Of a DNA stretch of 64,000 nucleotides, positions 11,659-24,000 are shown piece by piece. The position numbers and the translations under genes were made by a program. How positions within the stretch are numbered: the first letter of the stretch is position 1; each line of letters opens with the position of its first letter. This stretch comes from Ceratopteris richardii. Its lineage: Eukaryota > Streptophyta > Polypodiopsida > Polypodiales > Pteridaceae. The DNA is taken from positions 91,066,132-91,130,131 of the forward strand of contig CM035407.1 of NCBI GenBank assembly GCA_020310875.1, given 5' to 3'. The notes beneath the pieces are model-generated. The model was given only the letters and a program-made list of their open reading frames with translations, did no database searches and was not told the DNA's origin.

Positions 11659-12007
11659 TTGCTCTCGCATCTAAATCCTGGCACAAATGTGCTGGGAGAA
11701 ATCGAATTTTTTTTTTTACATTCTAGAGCGTCGCTTATGCGATGCTATGGAACACAGGACGTCGCATATGCGACACTATCCAGTTTGCCAACATCGCAAA
11801 TAACATTGCTAGTTAGCGACGCTATTTGCGACGCACACATTTAGCGTCGCATAAGCGACGCAAGCATCGCTTATGCGACGAATGCCCGAAAAAAAATATA
11901 TCCAAAAACAGCACCGTCGCTTATGCGATGCTAGCGTCGCATAAGCGACGGTGCTCATTTTTTTTTCAATTCGAGGGCGTTGCTACGCCCCCCTATTTCT
12001 TGTAGTG
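11659..12007 (-). mobile_element. CACTA (EnSpm-type) DNA transposon, one terminus with subterminal repeats
   Basis: Read on the minus strand from 12007 the sequence starts CACTACAAGAAATAG, the classic plant CACTA terminal inverted repeat. The adjoining 290 bases carry seven or eight copies of a palindromic motif of the form gcgtcgcataagcgacgc, in the two orderings gtcgcataagcgac and gtcgcttatgcgac. Such subterminal arrays bind transposase in CACTA elements. The terminus sits directly inside a copia gag region (12008 onward). No transposase gene and no opposite terminus are in the window, so this is a truncated element or one arm of a non-autonomous one. The left boundary near the CT repeat is approximate. 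Confidence 0.85.
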
Positions 12008-13765
12008 CCACAGATGTTGCAAGATGAAGAGTTGTATGGTCTCCCCTTGCCTTGCTTTCCTCCTCTACCCCTTCCTCTACCTATGAAATTCACTTGAGAG
12101 GTACTTGCCTCTTCTTCATTCCTTTTACCCTTGCCTTTATCGTTACTCTTATTTTTGTCTGTGTAGAGGGCAGAAGATTGATTACCTCTAGAAGTATCTC
12201 CATTCTTGTTGAGCTTTGTCTCATGTGTGAAGAGTTGCCCCATCAATGTTTTGAGGTCAAGTATCTGCATGTCCATACATAGGTCCATTGCTATCGTAAA
12301 AGACTCCCATTTATCATTAGATTTAATTCCATTTATGATTTGTCTTACTATCTGCTCCTCTTCTATTTCTTCTCCTATACTCCCAAGTTGATCAGCTACA
12401 TCCCTCATCTTGGTCACATAGTTAGCTACACTTTGCTTTGGTTGCTTCTTCAAGGTTGTGAGCTCCATCCAAAGTTGGTTCTTCCTAGCCCTTGTATTTG
12501 ATGAGAAGTATGAAGAGAGTACTTCCCAAGTCTCTTGGGAGGTTTTGCAATTCCTAATGTGAGGTAATAAGAAATTAGATATTGAGTTAAGTATATAAGA
12601 CCTGGCTAGAGCATCCTTTGCACACCATGTAGCTAGTCTTTCTTGCTCCTCTCTTGTAGATTGATCTTTGCTTTTGAATGTTGGCATTTCTTCATCTCCA
12701 TAGATGTAACCATAAAAGCTTCTTCCTTGGAGGTTTTACCTTAATGTTGCTCTAATACCACTGTTGGAGGAGATGGTGGATAGATTCTGGAAACTACAAA
12801 TCCATGCTTTACACCAGCCAAGAAGATGTTGAGGAGTGTAAAGTAGACTTGTTGAGACTTCCAGGAAGCACAAATAATCACCCAAGTACTTTGGTGTATG
12901 ATCCTCAAATAATTGGATCAAAATAGATGAATATGAGTTTGAACTATGAACCAAAACTTGCTATTTTGTTCACCACACCTGCTCAAAGAAATGGATAGTA
13001 CTCCCTCTCTGCTAGCAATTGAGTAAAAGACTTTTAGGAATATCTAACTTACTAGGATAGCTAATGTTTGCAAGTAATTTCACTTAAAATGATAGACTAT
13101 ACTCAAAGAATTATGCTTAGTAAGTTAAAGGTGTATCCCAACATTTTCGGACTTCAACAGTATGCAGACCAGTGAGCAGAGTTTTGAAGATATCTCGAGA
13201 TCGGCTAAGGAAATGATAATGAAACTTTATAGAAAGAAAATAGACAGTATGCTGAATCTATATCACCTTAAATCACATCAAATTATCAAGTATACATTGA
13301 GAACCAAGTTAGTGAATTTCACTATTTTGAGTGATTCATGACAGAGAAGAGAGAGTGAGATATGATCAACATGTATATATTAATGCACATAGATTACAAT
13401 GTCATTGGCAATGAAACATTGCATAATGTGAGGGCAATGTTGGAGCTATGGTATGAGCTCAACATCATCAAAAGATCCCTCTAAAAATGCTTCCAATCGG
13501 GCTCATTTTTACGCGACTTTTTGAGTCTCCTTTTATAGTTGAAGTTGGAGCCTTTTTTAATTTGAAATTTAAATCCTCTACCAAAAAAATGCCTCTAGTT
13601 TTTAGGAACTCAATATTTAGCTAACTCACCAACTGATTTGTGAAAAGATTCTTCCTAACAACTCATGATTAGAAGTGATTCCTTCTATGCACTTTTACAA
13701 TGAGTGAAAATCAAACATTTACAAGAGGTTGTGCATGTGCTGACACATGAATATACATATGAGAT
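12008..13765 (-). mobile_element. Ty1/copia remnant B: gag region and 5' LTR
   Basis: On the minus strand this is an LTR (about 12762-13765), a primer-binding site for initiator-Met tRNA (RC of gctctaatacca just left of 12762), and a gag domain (about 12008-12690) ending in an RG-rich stretch and a zinc-knuckle start. The gag closely resembles that of copia D (shared ARSYILNSIS and NTRARKNQLWME). The pol region is absent: the CACTA terminus cuts off one side. The LTR becomes unalignable near 13765, where gypsy sequence starts. Broken, 5' part only. Confidence 0.85.
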
Positions 13766-16460
13766 ATAAGATAAATGATTTTTCCTAGGAAGATATGAAG
13801 CTCTTCCAAGTTCTTGGGATGCTACCATTCTTTGTGACTCAAATTTATCAGATTCTATCTCGATTCTATGTTTGGGCATGATATATCTGAGGTATCTTTC
13901 TCTTTTTAAGAATTTACACTTTGAATCCTTCACAACAAGAGAACTCATAACACTTGGAATACTTTTTGTTAGTGTTCCAAGTGTTCCTCTTCTACTCTAG
14001 TATAGATAAAAACATCATCTAGAAAATCTACTACAAACTTTCCTAGATATGGTTATAAAATAGTGTTCATGAGTTTCATGAACATGCCAAGATCATTGAT
14101 GAGACCAAATGACATCACTGAGAACATTTAGTGTCCAAACTTGTCCTAAGAACAGTTTTAGGAACATTCTCGACCCGAATTCTAATGAGATGATATCCTA
14201 ATCTAAGATCAAGCTTAATAAAATATTGAGCTTGATGTAAATGGTTGGGTATGTCATCCAATCTAGGCATTGGAAACCTATTCTTGATAGTTACCTTATT
14301 CAATTCTCTCTAATCAACACATAATATCATTGAAACACCTTTTTTCTTTATTAGGAGCATTAAAAATGCCCATGGTAAATTAGCCCTTTATCTAAATATT
14401 CTTGAATTTTTATCTCTACTTCTTGATTTTGTGAAACACTAAGCCTGTATGCTGACTTACAAATGGCTTTGTATCACACACTAGGTCAACATCATGGTCA
14501 ATCTCTCCTCTCTCTAGTGGTATTCCTTTACAAAAATCAATGGGTAAAACATCTTTGTATTCAAATATTATTTTTAAAAAATGTTTGTCCACATACTCTT
14601 GCAAAAAGGAATAATAGAAATCTTATCCTTAGTTACATTATGATCATGGATATATACATCAAAGATGTCATGTGCATGCAAATGTTGCATAAGATATAAA
14701 CTATACAATGCATATATCTTTTGTACATCATGATAATCAAGCAAAGTATCTAGCTAAATGCATGAAAGGAGAGATGTACTCACCCTAGCTACAAAATTTA
14801 CTTCCATTTCTGAAACATTCAAGACTATTTTCTTTTTTAAGTGTTTCTCCCAATCCCCAAAGCCATTCCATCTATTCCTATTCATCCCTGTATCTCTATT
14901 TCTAGATTGGACACAATTGTTTCCCATATTCTCTTATCCTTGACATGTATGGCATAGATACAACATATTTATGTGCACTAGGCTAAGGAGGGATCTTAAC
15001 TCTTTAACAAAAAATTAATTGATAGAATTATGAGTAGAGAAATCATCTATCATGAATCACATTCTAGTCTCATGTACATACCATGCAATTCAACTAAGTC
15101 ATGTGGCCCAAATGATATGCACCACAATGAGAGGATCAAACTCCTTGTAAATCCATGAAACAATATCTTGGAATTCACATAATAGATTTACTAACTTTCT
15201 TTCTTCTTCAACATAAATATCATTTCCTATGTAGGTATAGAGTTATTTGTCATTTTCTACTACCACTACCATTGTTTTAATTTGCTCTTTGTTATCATAA
15301 GTTATACATGAGGTGGTTTCTCACTTGGGATTTTGTACTACTACCTTTCTATGTTCCACTATGTACTTCTTGAAGTTTTTAGGCACTTCAAGTCCAATAT
15401 TTCCGTAAACACACTCTCTTGTTCCTTTGGTTTTGCACTCATGTATTGGTTTTTTATGAGAAATTTGTCTACACTAAAGTATTAGTATCCCCCAAGCACC
15501 TTTTTATTCTCATCCATTACATTGTTTGTTGTAATGTTAGGCTCTTGTTCAGCACTTCTATTCATGGACTATTGATACATCTCTAAAGACTTGTAGTCTT
15601 CATAAAACTATTGTGATTCATATAGGACTTGTTCTAAGAGTGGGTCTTTTGACTTGATGTTGATCATAAAAAGAGCATACATATCTTCATTGCGAAATTA
15701 TTCTTCCACTTTTTTGGTGATATAGACATCCATAATAGCCAATATTTGAGTCCATGAATGTGGCTCAAATTCTCCACCATTGAAAACTTGCTTGACATAT
15801 GTCGGATCCTCTATATTTCATGCATTACTATTGAGAATAGCAAGCTCATTATTGCTTGCTCATTCACCTTCTCTTTCAACATCTCACCATAGACAAAGAT
15901 GTGTATCCTCATTCATCCTATCATAGTCACTAGTGTTAGCACTATGAATGGAAGTGGAATCATCCTTGTCATTCTCATTGCGGATGGGATTCCATTCTAA
16001 ATGGGGAATCCTATATGAGAGAAGTCATGCAAGTTGAATTTTGTGGTGTATTCTACATGATGTAGGTGCAAAGAATTTTTACCCTACTGTTGCACTATCT
16101 TTAATTATCTTAGAAATTGTCATCCTAAGAGTAGGTCAAAAGTGTTGCCTTTATCAAACTAACATATTTCCATAGTGTTCTCAAAGTTAAAACCACATGT
16201 GGTGAAAGTTATGACCTCGAGAGGGCCAATCAGTCTCACCATATGTTTGTTTGCTAATTGCAATTTCACCCATGTTGACCATAAAAGGATTTTTCTCAAA
16301 GTTTCCATAGCCCCATTGTTATTTTGGTGAAATCTTGGACTCAAAAGTAGGTCAAATTGATGAATCCCATGGGGGCATCCTCTTCTAGAGGTGGATCTAA
16401 AAAATGAATTTCTCACAAGGGTGATGGTTGACTTTTCATTTCCCTCCATCTCTTATCTTT
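13766..16460 (-). mobile_element. Ty3/gypsy remnant F1
   Basis: Degenerate gypsy sequence on the minus strand. Recognisable pieces are a protease/pre-RT region (about 16160-16450, with LANKHMVRLIG), a linker region (about 15000-16100), the start of reverse transcriptase with NRFPMPRLDD and IKLDLRLGYH (14115-14303), and further RT sequence near 13800-13950. It is heavily broken, with many interruptions and no LTRs found. Its linker resembles that of F2, so both probably belong to the same broad lineage. The left end abuts the copia B LTR and the right end lies back to back with F2. Confidence 0.75.
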
Positions 16461-16519
16461 CACCACTTCCTAAATCCTTTGTTGTGTGACTCTCAGTTTC
16501 TAAGTCAAGCATGCTTTCC

Positions 16520-18600
16520 TCACATGGCATGATAAGGTCACTCTGACTACTTGCGAAGTGGAATTTGAACACACGCTGGCTATCTGTGACTTTGGAAAAG
16601 TAAGTAATTATGAGATGATATTAGTACGACCATTTATGAGACAATTAAGGGTAGTACAAGATTGGGAACGGGATACATTATATCTCCAACATCAAGGTGC
16701 CATGATGAAAATATATCTACATACTTTTCAATATAGAGATGTGCCCCCCCTTACAATGGAATCCTGTGCATAAAGAAGAAGATGATTTTTCCATCCATAG
16801 TGTGGGATCAAGTGACCAATCTTGGATGAATGAGGATGCTCAACTATGGATGTGTAAAGAAGCAAAATGAGAGGACGAGAGATTACACATTGGCCAATAG
16901 GACATGTAAGCTATAGACCAATAGAAGAACCTGCTTACATGCCATAAATATTTCCAGATGAAGCATTTGAGCCCCATGGATGGATGGAAATATTAGCTAC
17001 CCTAGATGTTTGCATGAACAAAGGGGTATTGATTATGAATGAATCAGTGGATGAGGAGGGATATGATGTGAGTTTGTACATGGTAGTCCTCCAAGAGGTA
17101 GAAGCAGGAGAATTGATAGAAAAAGAATGGAGAGAGGACTATGAAAGTATAGAAATGGAACCTGAATTTGATTCAAAAGAGCAATACCTGAGAGAAATAG
17201 AAAAAGAAGATATCCAAGGGAACACTAAGGTAGTCGCCATAGAAAAGTATCAAGAAAAACCTAAGGTGGAGAAAAACAAAGTTCAAGAAGAGCCCCATCA
17301 TTAATCATTTGAAATACATGAACATTTCAAGAAATATGAAAGGAAAATAGCTATCCGAATTCCCAACAGAGAGGCTCAAGAAGGAGTAGCTTATGACAAC
17401 AAGGAACAAACTAAAAAGGTGCTAGTAATAATGGAAGGTGAAGAAGAGAGATGCATGTATATAGGTAAGGACATTTGGATGGAAGAAGAGCAAGAACTCA
17501 TAGAGCTAATCCTAGAATATAGAGATGTGTTTGCTTAGACTTATAAAGATCTAAAGGGAGTGGATTCTTCTATTTGTTCTCATAGGATCCCAATGGATCC
17601 AGATGCAGACCCCTCAAAACAAAGATCATACACCTACAATGTTGTATATTCAGCCAAGATCAAAGAGCAGATTGATAGATTATTGGCTGCTGGATTTATA
17701 TATGAAATTGAACATACCGTTGGTAGTAGTGCCAAAGAAAAATGGGAAACGGAACACACTTCATTAACAAAATCATTGAATCACTCATGAATGACTTTCT
17801 AGTGATTCATAAAACATCAGCACCCCATCACCCACAGGCTAATGGACAAGCCGAGAGTTCAAATAAGGTGATATGCATGGTCCTAACTAAGATAGTTAGT
17901 AATCAAAGGTCAGATTGGGATAAACAATTGCATCATGCAATATGGGCCTTCTGAGTGGCTTACAAAATGAATATCGGAATAAAACCTTTTAATCTAGTCT
18001 ATGGACAAAATACCATACTGCCAATTGATTTCTTAGTTCCTACTCTACGAGTTGCTAAAAAGTATGAGTGGATGGGACACAAATTATCTAGGCAGTTGGA
18101 CCAATTAGAGAAATTGCAGGAGACTAGATTACAAGTTGTAGCTGGAATCTGTGTTGCAAAGAGAAGGCGAAAAGCTCATAACAATGCTCATATCAAGGAT
18201 AAAGGACTTAGAGAAGGAGATCTAGTGTTGGTGTACATACTAAAACAACATGCAAAGAAACTACAACAATGAGGGTATGGACCATTACTTATAAAATAAA
18301 ATCTCCACAAGTGGAGCCATTAACCTAGCCATTCTAGATGGAGACATCTCACCCAACTACATAAGTGGTTGTAGGGTCAAAAAGTATATGGCACCATTGA
18401 CAAAAATAATGTTAGCAAGACTCTTAGGAGCACAAAATAGAAAGAAAGAAGAAGAGAGAATATGGGAAGAAGCCAGACTAGAAGCCTTAGAGAGGATACA
18501 GAAACAAAAGGAATGGATACAATAACATAATGAAAGATATTTGCATGGACATTTACCACACTAACCAAGCAAAAACCATAATAAATCTCATAAAACAACC
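16520..18600 (+). mobile_element. Ty3/gypsy remnant F2
   Basis: Plus-strand gypsy pieces: a retropepsin-like region (about 16540-16760, with NYEMILVRPFMRQLR), an acidic linker (about 16980-17520), a pre-RT segment containing AKIKEQIDRLLAAGFIYEIE (17560-17720), then the C-terminal half of integrase (about 17740-18280, with PHHPQANGQAE), and a basic coiled tail to about 18590. Reverse transcriptase and RNase H are not represented. Broken, with several interruptions and a large internal loss. The pre-RT segment is closely similar to that of gypsy J at 48600, so F2 and J are one family. Confidence 0.8.
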
Positions 18601-18629
18601 ATACTTAAACCTAGGGATTGGTAAAGAAG

Positions 18630-19212
18630 AGTACCACCCGTGCGCTCCCACTATGGAGCTTAGATGGCGATCTAGACAGACTCTAGATGAAGGGCTTACT
18701 AGTGCGCAATGCTATGTAATGCTCAACCTGAGTCGTGCTTATATAGCTTTTACAAGGCGGTTCGGTATAGATAAACATAGTCGGGAGATACAAAATAGTC
18801 GGTAAAATATATGATCCGACAATATCTCTACGACCGGAAGTCCTACCGTCTCGGCCCTACGGGCCGGGGGGATAGGCCCCTCAAACCCCGTAGAAGGGGG
18901 CAAGCCCCCCTCTGCACTCCCCCATTAAGGTTCTATGGGGAAACCGTGCGACGCCACAGGGCCTTTATTTTCACCTTAAATGGCAACCCAATGGCCTGGA
19001 AGTTTATGCCCTACCTAACCTAACGGCTAGGCTCACAAAGATCATCTTCAACCATCAACGGTCACACATAGACCTCATCTAACTTGGAAGTTAGGATTCC
19101 ACAAATGTCTGGGCTCTCATAATGGCTTCTCCTCATAATGGGGGCCTTACAACTTAGAGCACCATGGATCATTTGTGGTCACATGAGGGTGGAGTATTGA
19201 GCATATCTAACA
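18630..19212 (-). repeat. LTR of the copia I family, without its own internal region
   Basis: It aligns with the LTR at 29400-29927: both share acccgtgc, the gatctagac block, cttctcctcataatgggggc-type sequence and a CA-ended right terminus followed by a polypurine-tract-like stretch (minus strand ggtagg-tgg). The inside is unusually GC-rich, with runs of G and C around 18840-18930. Nothing of the I-family body follows; G-family copia sequence starts about 20 bases later. It may be a solo LTR or a truncated end. Confidence 0.65.
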
Positions 19213-19232
19213 CCACCTACCAATGCTTGACA

Positions 19233-21039
19233 CTTGCACAATGCATTAACCTACTCATCTAAGAGATAGCAAACTAAATATTAGGATTGGTAATGCATAA
19301 GTAAATCAAGCATCCAACAACTTGCTCATAGAAAACATCAAATGCATATCCATCATCATGCAGACTCAACCATAAATTTGTTTCCATAGGGACGGCAATA
19401 GGTTTGCAATCTTCAAGGCAAAAACATTGCAATAATGTGTCATGTTTTGTTTGACACAAAGCTATTGATGCAAATGCCCAAATCTGACATCTCAAAAGAG
19501 GCATGCAAATCAGCCTTAAAATTAGCAATATGATTCTCATTAGGACCAGTGAGGAGCATGTCATCAACATAGATAACAATCATTAGAAGCACATCATTTT
19601 TAGAGGACCAGTGAGCAGCATGTCATCAACATAAACCACAATGATCAAAAGTACATCATTAGTACGCTTAACATATAAGGTGCTTTTAGTTGGACTGTTC
19701 TCAAAACCATGTGCAATCAGATAGGCATGTATCTTCTCATATCAAGCACGTGGTGCTTGCTTTAAACCATATAAACAGAGACTAGATGCAGCTATATCGT
19801 AGCAATCTGATGCAAAAGAGGCACTATGAGAACCTGATCAAGTACGATGAGGTGCATCTAATTTGTTGTCACGCAAGTTCTGCACCAACCATTTTGGCAT
19901 AGCTCTTGCTTGCTTAATATCAGCTCTCTCATCAATAAGTGCATCATGTAAATCTGCATCAGACATGGAATGATCTGCATCATCACATGAAACCTACAAA
20001 GGCTGAAAAGTTGCCTCATTAGGACCAGCACTAGACTATCCACCTGTAAAAAGAGGCAGCAAAGTATCATACATGTCTTTGGATCTAAAAGATGTCTCCT
20101 TAGTACATGAAAGCAATGGCTGAATAGCATCTTCCACAAAAACAACATCACGGCTAACCAGAATGCGTTTAATCTGTGGATGATACAGACGACAATCGTT
20201 ACTTTCAGAACTATAACCAACAAAAATACATTTTACTGCTTTATCATCCAATTTTCTACGATGTTGTTCGGGCACTAATGCATTTTCCAAACAACCAAAA
20301 ACACGCAGGTGAGCAACAGATGGCTTGTGGTCATGCCAAGCCTCATATGGAGTGATAGACTGCAATGCTTTAGTGGGACATTTGTTAAGTACATATGCTA
20401 CACACATGACAACCTCAAGCCAGAAACTATATGGTAAAGACTGACTCTTGACCATACACCTCGCCATCTCCATGAGTGACCCCTCAACATCCAACATACG
20501 CTGCTTTCAGCCATGGCCGGTGACTAAAATACCTTGATGCAGAAAATTGATTGTATCTCAAAAAGTTGAACAGAATTACCCAGACAAATTCTGCTAGACC
20601 TGTAGCAGACTTCAAGATGCTTATATTGGCGAACCGAAACTGGTATATACCTTTGGCACAAAAAGACAAAATAGCTTGCACAAGCACTGTGATAGTGCGT
20701 TCGGAGGCCAAAACGAGCTCAGATCACGATTTCGGCACCACAAAGCAAAGTCGTTTTGATCTCGGAAACATGCTGAGTATGGTCACCAAAATTCGTGCGA
20801 TTTTGAGATTGCAACCGGAGGAGTGTCGACAACACCCTAGATGAAGCAAAGACCTGCTCTGATACCAATTGTTGGAGATAGACGTCTACGGAAGCACGTG
20901 AACAGCACAAGGAAGGAGAAGAAGCTTGGAGCATAACACCCAATACTGAATGTATTACTTAAGAATGTACAAAGATAAGTAGACATTTTAGGGTAATAGG
21001 CGTATATACAAGTCAGAGGAAAAAAACCTCCTAAAGAGG
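19233..21039 (-). mobile_element. Ty1/copia remnant C (G family)
   Basis: Minus-strand copia related to element G: RNase H/RT pieces (about 19233-19840), a proline-rich linker and integrase C-terminal part (about 19860-20500, with TPYEAWHDHKPSVAHLRVFG), the untranslated leader (about 20505-20865), the primer-binding site, and an LTR from 20870 that stops at 21039 where copia D begins. Several domains are absent and there are many breaks. Its LTR retains the gtatatacaag core of the family. Confidence 0.8.
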
Positions 21040-24000
21040 GTAGACCTTTAGCTCAATATCTGAAGTAAATGAATAAAACAAACCTTCATTCATGGTCCCC
21101 TTTAGGTACTTGAGGACTCTCTTGGCCGCTTCCATATGTGGTCTTCTCGGCTTATGCATAAACTGACTCAATATGCTAACACTATACCATATATCCACCC
21201 TTGTGAGTGTTGCATAGTTCAAACTTCCAACCAAGCTTTGATAGCTTGTGATGTCTTCAATTGGCTCTCCTTCATAAGCACTAAGCTTATGATTTTGCTC
21301 CATAGGTGTACCTACACACTTGGTATTTTCCATCTTGAACTTGACGAGCATGTCATGGACATACTTCCTTTGTGTGATGTATATACCTGAATCTGTGTAG
21401 ATCAACTCCAATCCAAGAAAATAAGTGAGTGGTCCGAGGTAACTTATTTTGAACTCCTCCTTCATTTGACTCTTTACCTGTTTGATTCCTTCAAGATCAT
21501 TGCCTGTGATAATAATATCATCAGCATACACACATAAATAGATCACTTCAGATCCATTCCTCTTTATGAACAAAGAGGTATCCACCTTGCTAGCTTTGAA
21601 TCCTTAGTCCTACAAATAAGTCACCAATATGAAATTCCAAGCTCTTGGAGCTTGCTTCAATCCATACAAAGCTTTCTTTAGTTTGCATACATAGTTAGGA
21701 TGATGTGCATCCTCATATCCAGGAGGTTGTGCCATATACACTTCCTCAGAAATCCATCCATTCAAGAAAGCATTCTTTACATCAAGTTGATAGAGATTCC
21801 AATTTCTAGATGTAGCAAGACTAATGAGAACCCTAATTGTGGGCATTTTTGCAACAGGAGAGAAAGTCTCCTCATAATCAATACCATGGGTTTGAGCAAA
21901 CCCTTTAGCAACTAACCTTGCTTTGTGTCTATTTATACTTCCATCTAGATTCCTCCTGATTTTGTATATCCATCGAGATCCAATTACCTTCATAGATGGC
22001 TTGTTAGGTACAAGCTCCCAAGTGTCATTCCCCTTCAAGGCTCCCATTTCTTCATCCATTGCATCTCTCCAAGCTTTCTTGCTTAGTTTTTCCAAGTCTT
22101 CTAGGTCAATCTCCGAATCACTTTCTTGAATCTGCTTTGGCTCCTTTGGTTGAAGTGATGGAAAATCTTCATCCAAGTCATATGGCAGCTTCACTTTCCT
22201 GTCATCATCAAACCATGATTTGTTTTCATCAAAAATTACAGCTCTACTCACAGAAAATAAAATATTGGTTGGATTGTACAATCTATATCCTTTTTGGTTT
22301 TGATCATAACCAATGAATACACACTTCTCTGACTTAGGATCCAATTTCCCTCTTACTTGAGAAGGAATGTGAGCATAGGCCAAGCATCCAAAGATTTTAC
22401 AATGCTCTAGACTAGGTCTTCTTCCATTCCACACTTCATATGGAGTGGTTCCATCTAGTGACTTAGATGGAAGTCTATTTATGAGATATGTGGCTGTAGA
22501 CACAGCCTCTGCCCATAGGTAGTTTGGCAATCCCTTTTCGTTGAGCATGGACCTTGCAGCTTCGACAATAGCTCTGTTCCTCCTCTCTGCTACACCATTG
22601 AGTTCGGGTGTATACCTTGTAGTGACTTCCCTTTTAATGCATCTTTCATGCAAGAAGGCATCAAATTCAGAAGAGAAGTATTCTCCTCCACTATCTGATG
22701 TGAGTCGTTTCAAAGTTCTACCTGTTTGGTTTTCAACAAGAGCAATATACTTCTTAAAGCAATTAAACACTTCATCCTTGTGCTTCATGAAAAACAGAAT
22801 GGTCCACTTGCTACAATCATCTATGAAAGACACATAATATCTTGAGCTTGATATAGATGGCTCCTTACTTGGACCCCACACATCCGTGTGCACTAGATCC
22901 AAAGGATTTTGATACATATATCCTTTCTTATTGAAAGGTTGTCTATGAGCCTTGCCGAGTTGACAAGCTTCACACTTATAAATCATGTGTTGCCTTGTGA
23001 TAGTAGGCAAACCAAGTACACTTTGGTCCGTGCAAATTTGTTTGAGTGTCCTCTCACCAATGTGAGCAAGCCTTTTGTGCCATATCTCCAACTATGTTAG
23101 AGTTTGAGATCCATAGCTAAACAAAGCTATGTTCTTTGTATCTTCCACTTCAAACGTGAAAAGCCTTCCTGTCTTTTCTCCTTTGGCAATCCTTCTAAAG
23201 CCTTGCCTTGGGTCTTCAACATATGCTCCAAATCGGTTGAATCTAACTTGCAATCCTTTTTCAACAATCTGTCCAACACGTATTAAATTTTTGGTAATTG
23301 TAGGGACATACAAGACTTTGCTTAAGAGGTTCATATTCCCATCTGATGTCTTCACATTACCTATATTCTCCACTGAGTGCTTTGTGTCATCTCCTGTCTG
23401 CACTTCATGCTTGTTATGAGGATCTTCCAAATCAGAAAGTAAAGCCACATTTCCTGCTACATGGTTTGAGCATCCCGAATCAATGTAAAATATGTGATCA
23501 TCATCCTTACCCTTCTTCACTGATAGATTCATAATCAATAATGAATCTTCTTGACTTTGGTCCTCTGCATAGTTATTGTAGTCTCTTCTTCCTCTATGGC
23601 CACTTTGATAGTTGTTGTTGTTGTAATTGTTGTAGTAGTTATTGTTGTTGTAGCCTCCATTGTATCTGCCTCTATTTGATCCATAGCCACCTCTATTGAA
23701 TCCTCTTCCTCTTGAGTTTCTTGGGTTCCTGAAACATTCTTCAGTAGTATGATTAGATAAGCCACATATATTGCAAGGTTGAGATGATTAGAATCTCCCC
23801 CTGCCTTGCTTTCCACCTCTGCCTCTTCCTCTAGCTCTTCCTCTACCTACAAAGTTTGCTTGGAAAGAGCTTCCTTCGTCTTCATTCTTCCTATTCTTTG
23901 ACTTGTCCTTGACCTTAGCTTTATCAAAATAAAAGGCAGAAGTTTGATTACCTCTTGAGGACTCACCACCTTTGCTAGTCTTTGCTTCATGAGTGAAGAG

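Noticed and set aside
10116-11844. Long open frames (up to 398 codons) on both strands
   Set aside because: They consist of Cys/Val/Tyr/Met or His/Thr/Tyr strings produced by the TG/TATG microsatellite; no real protein has this composition.
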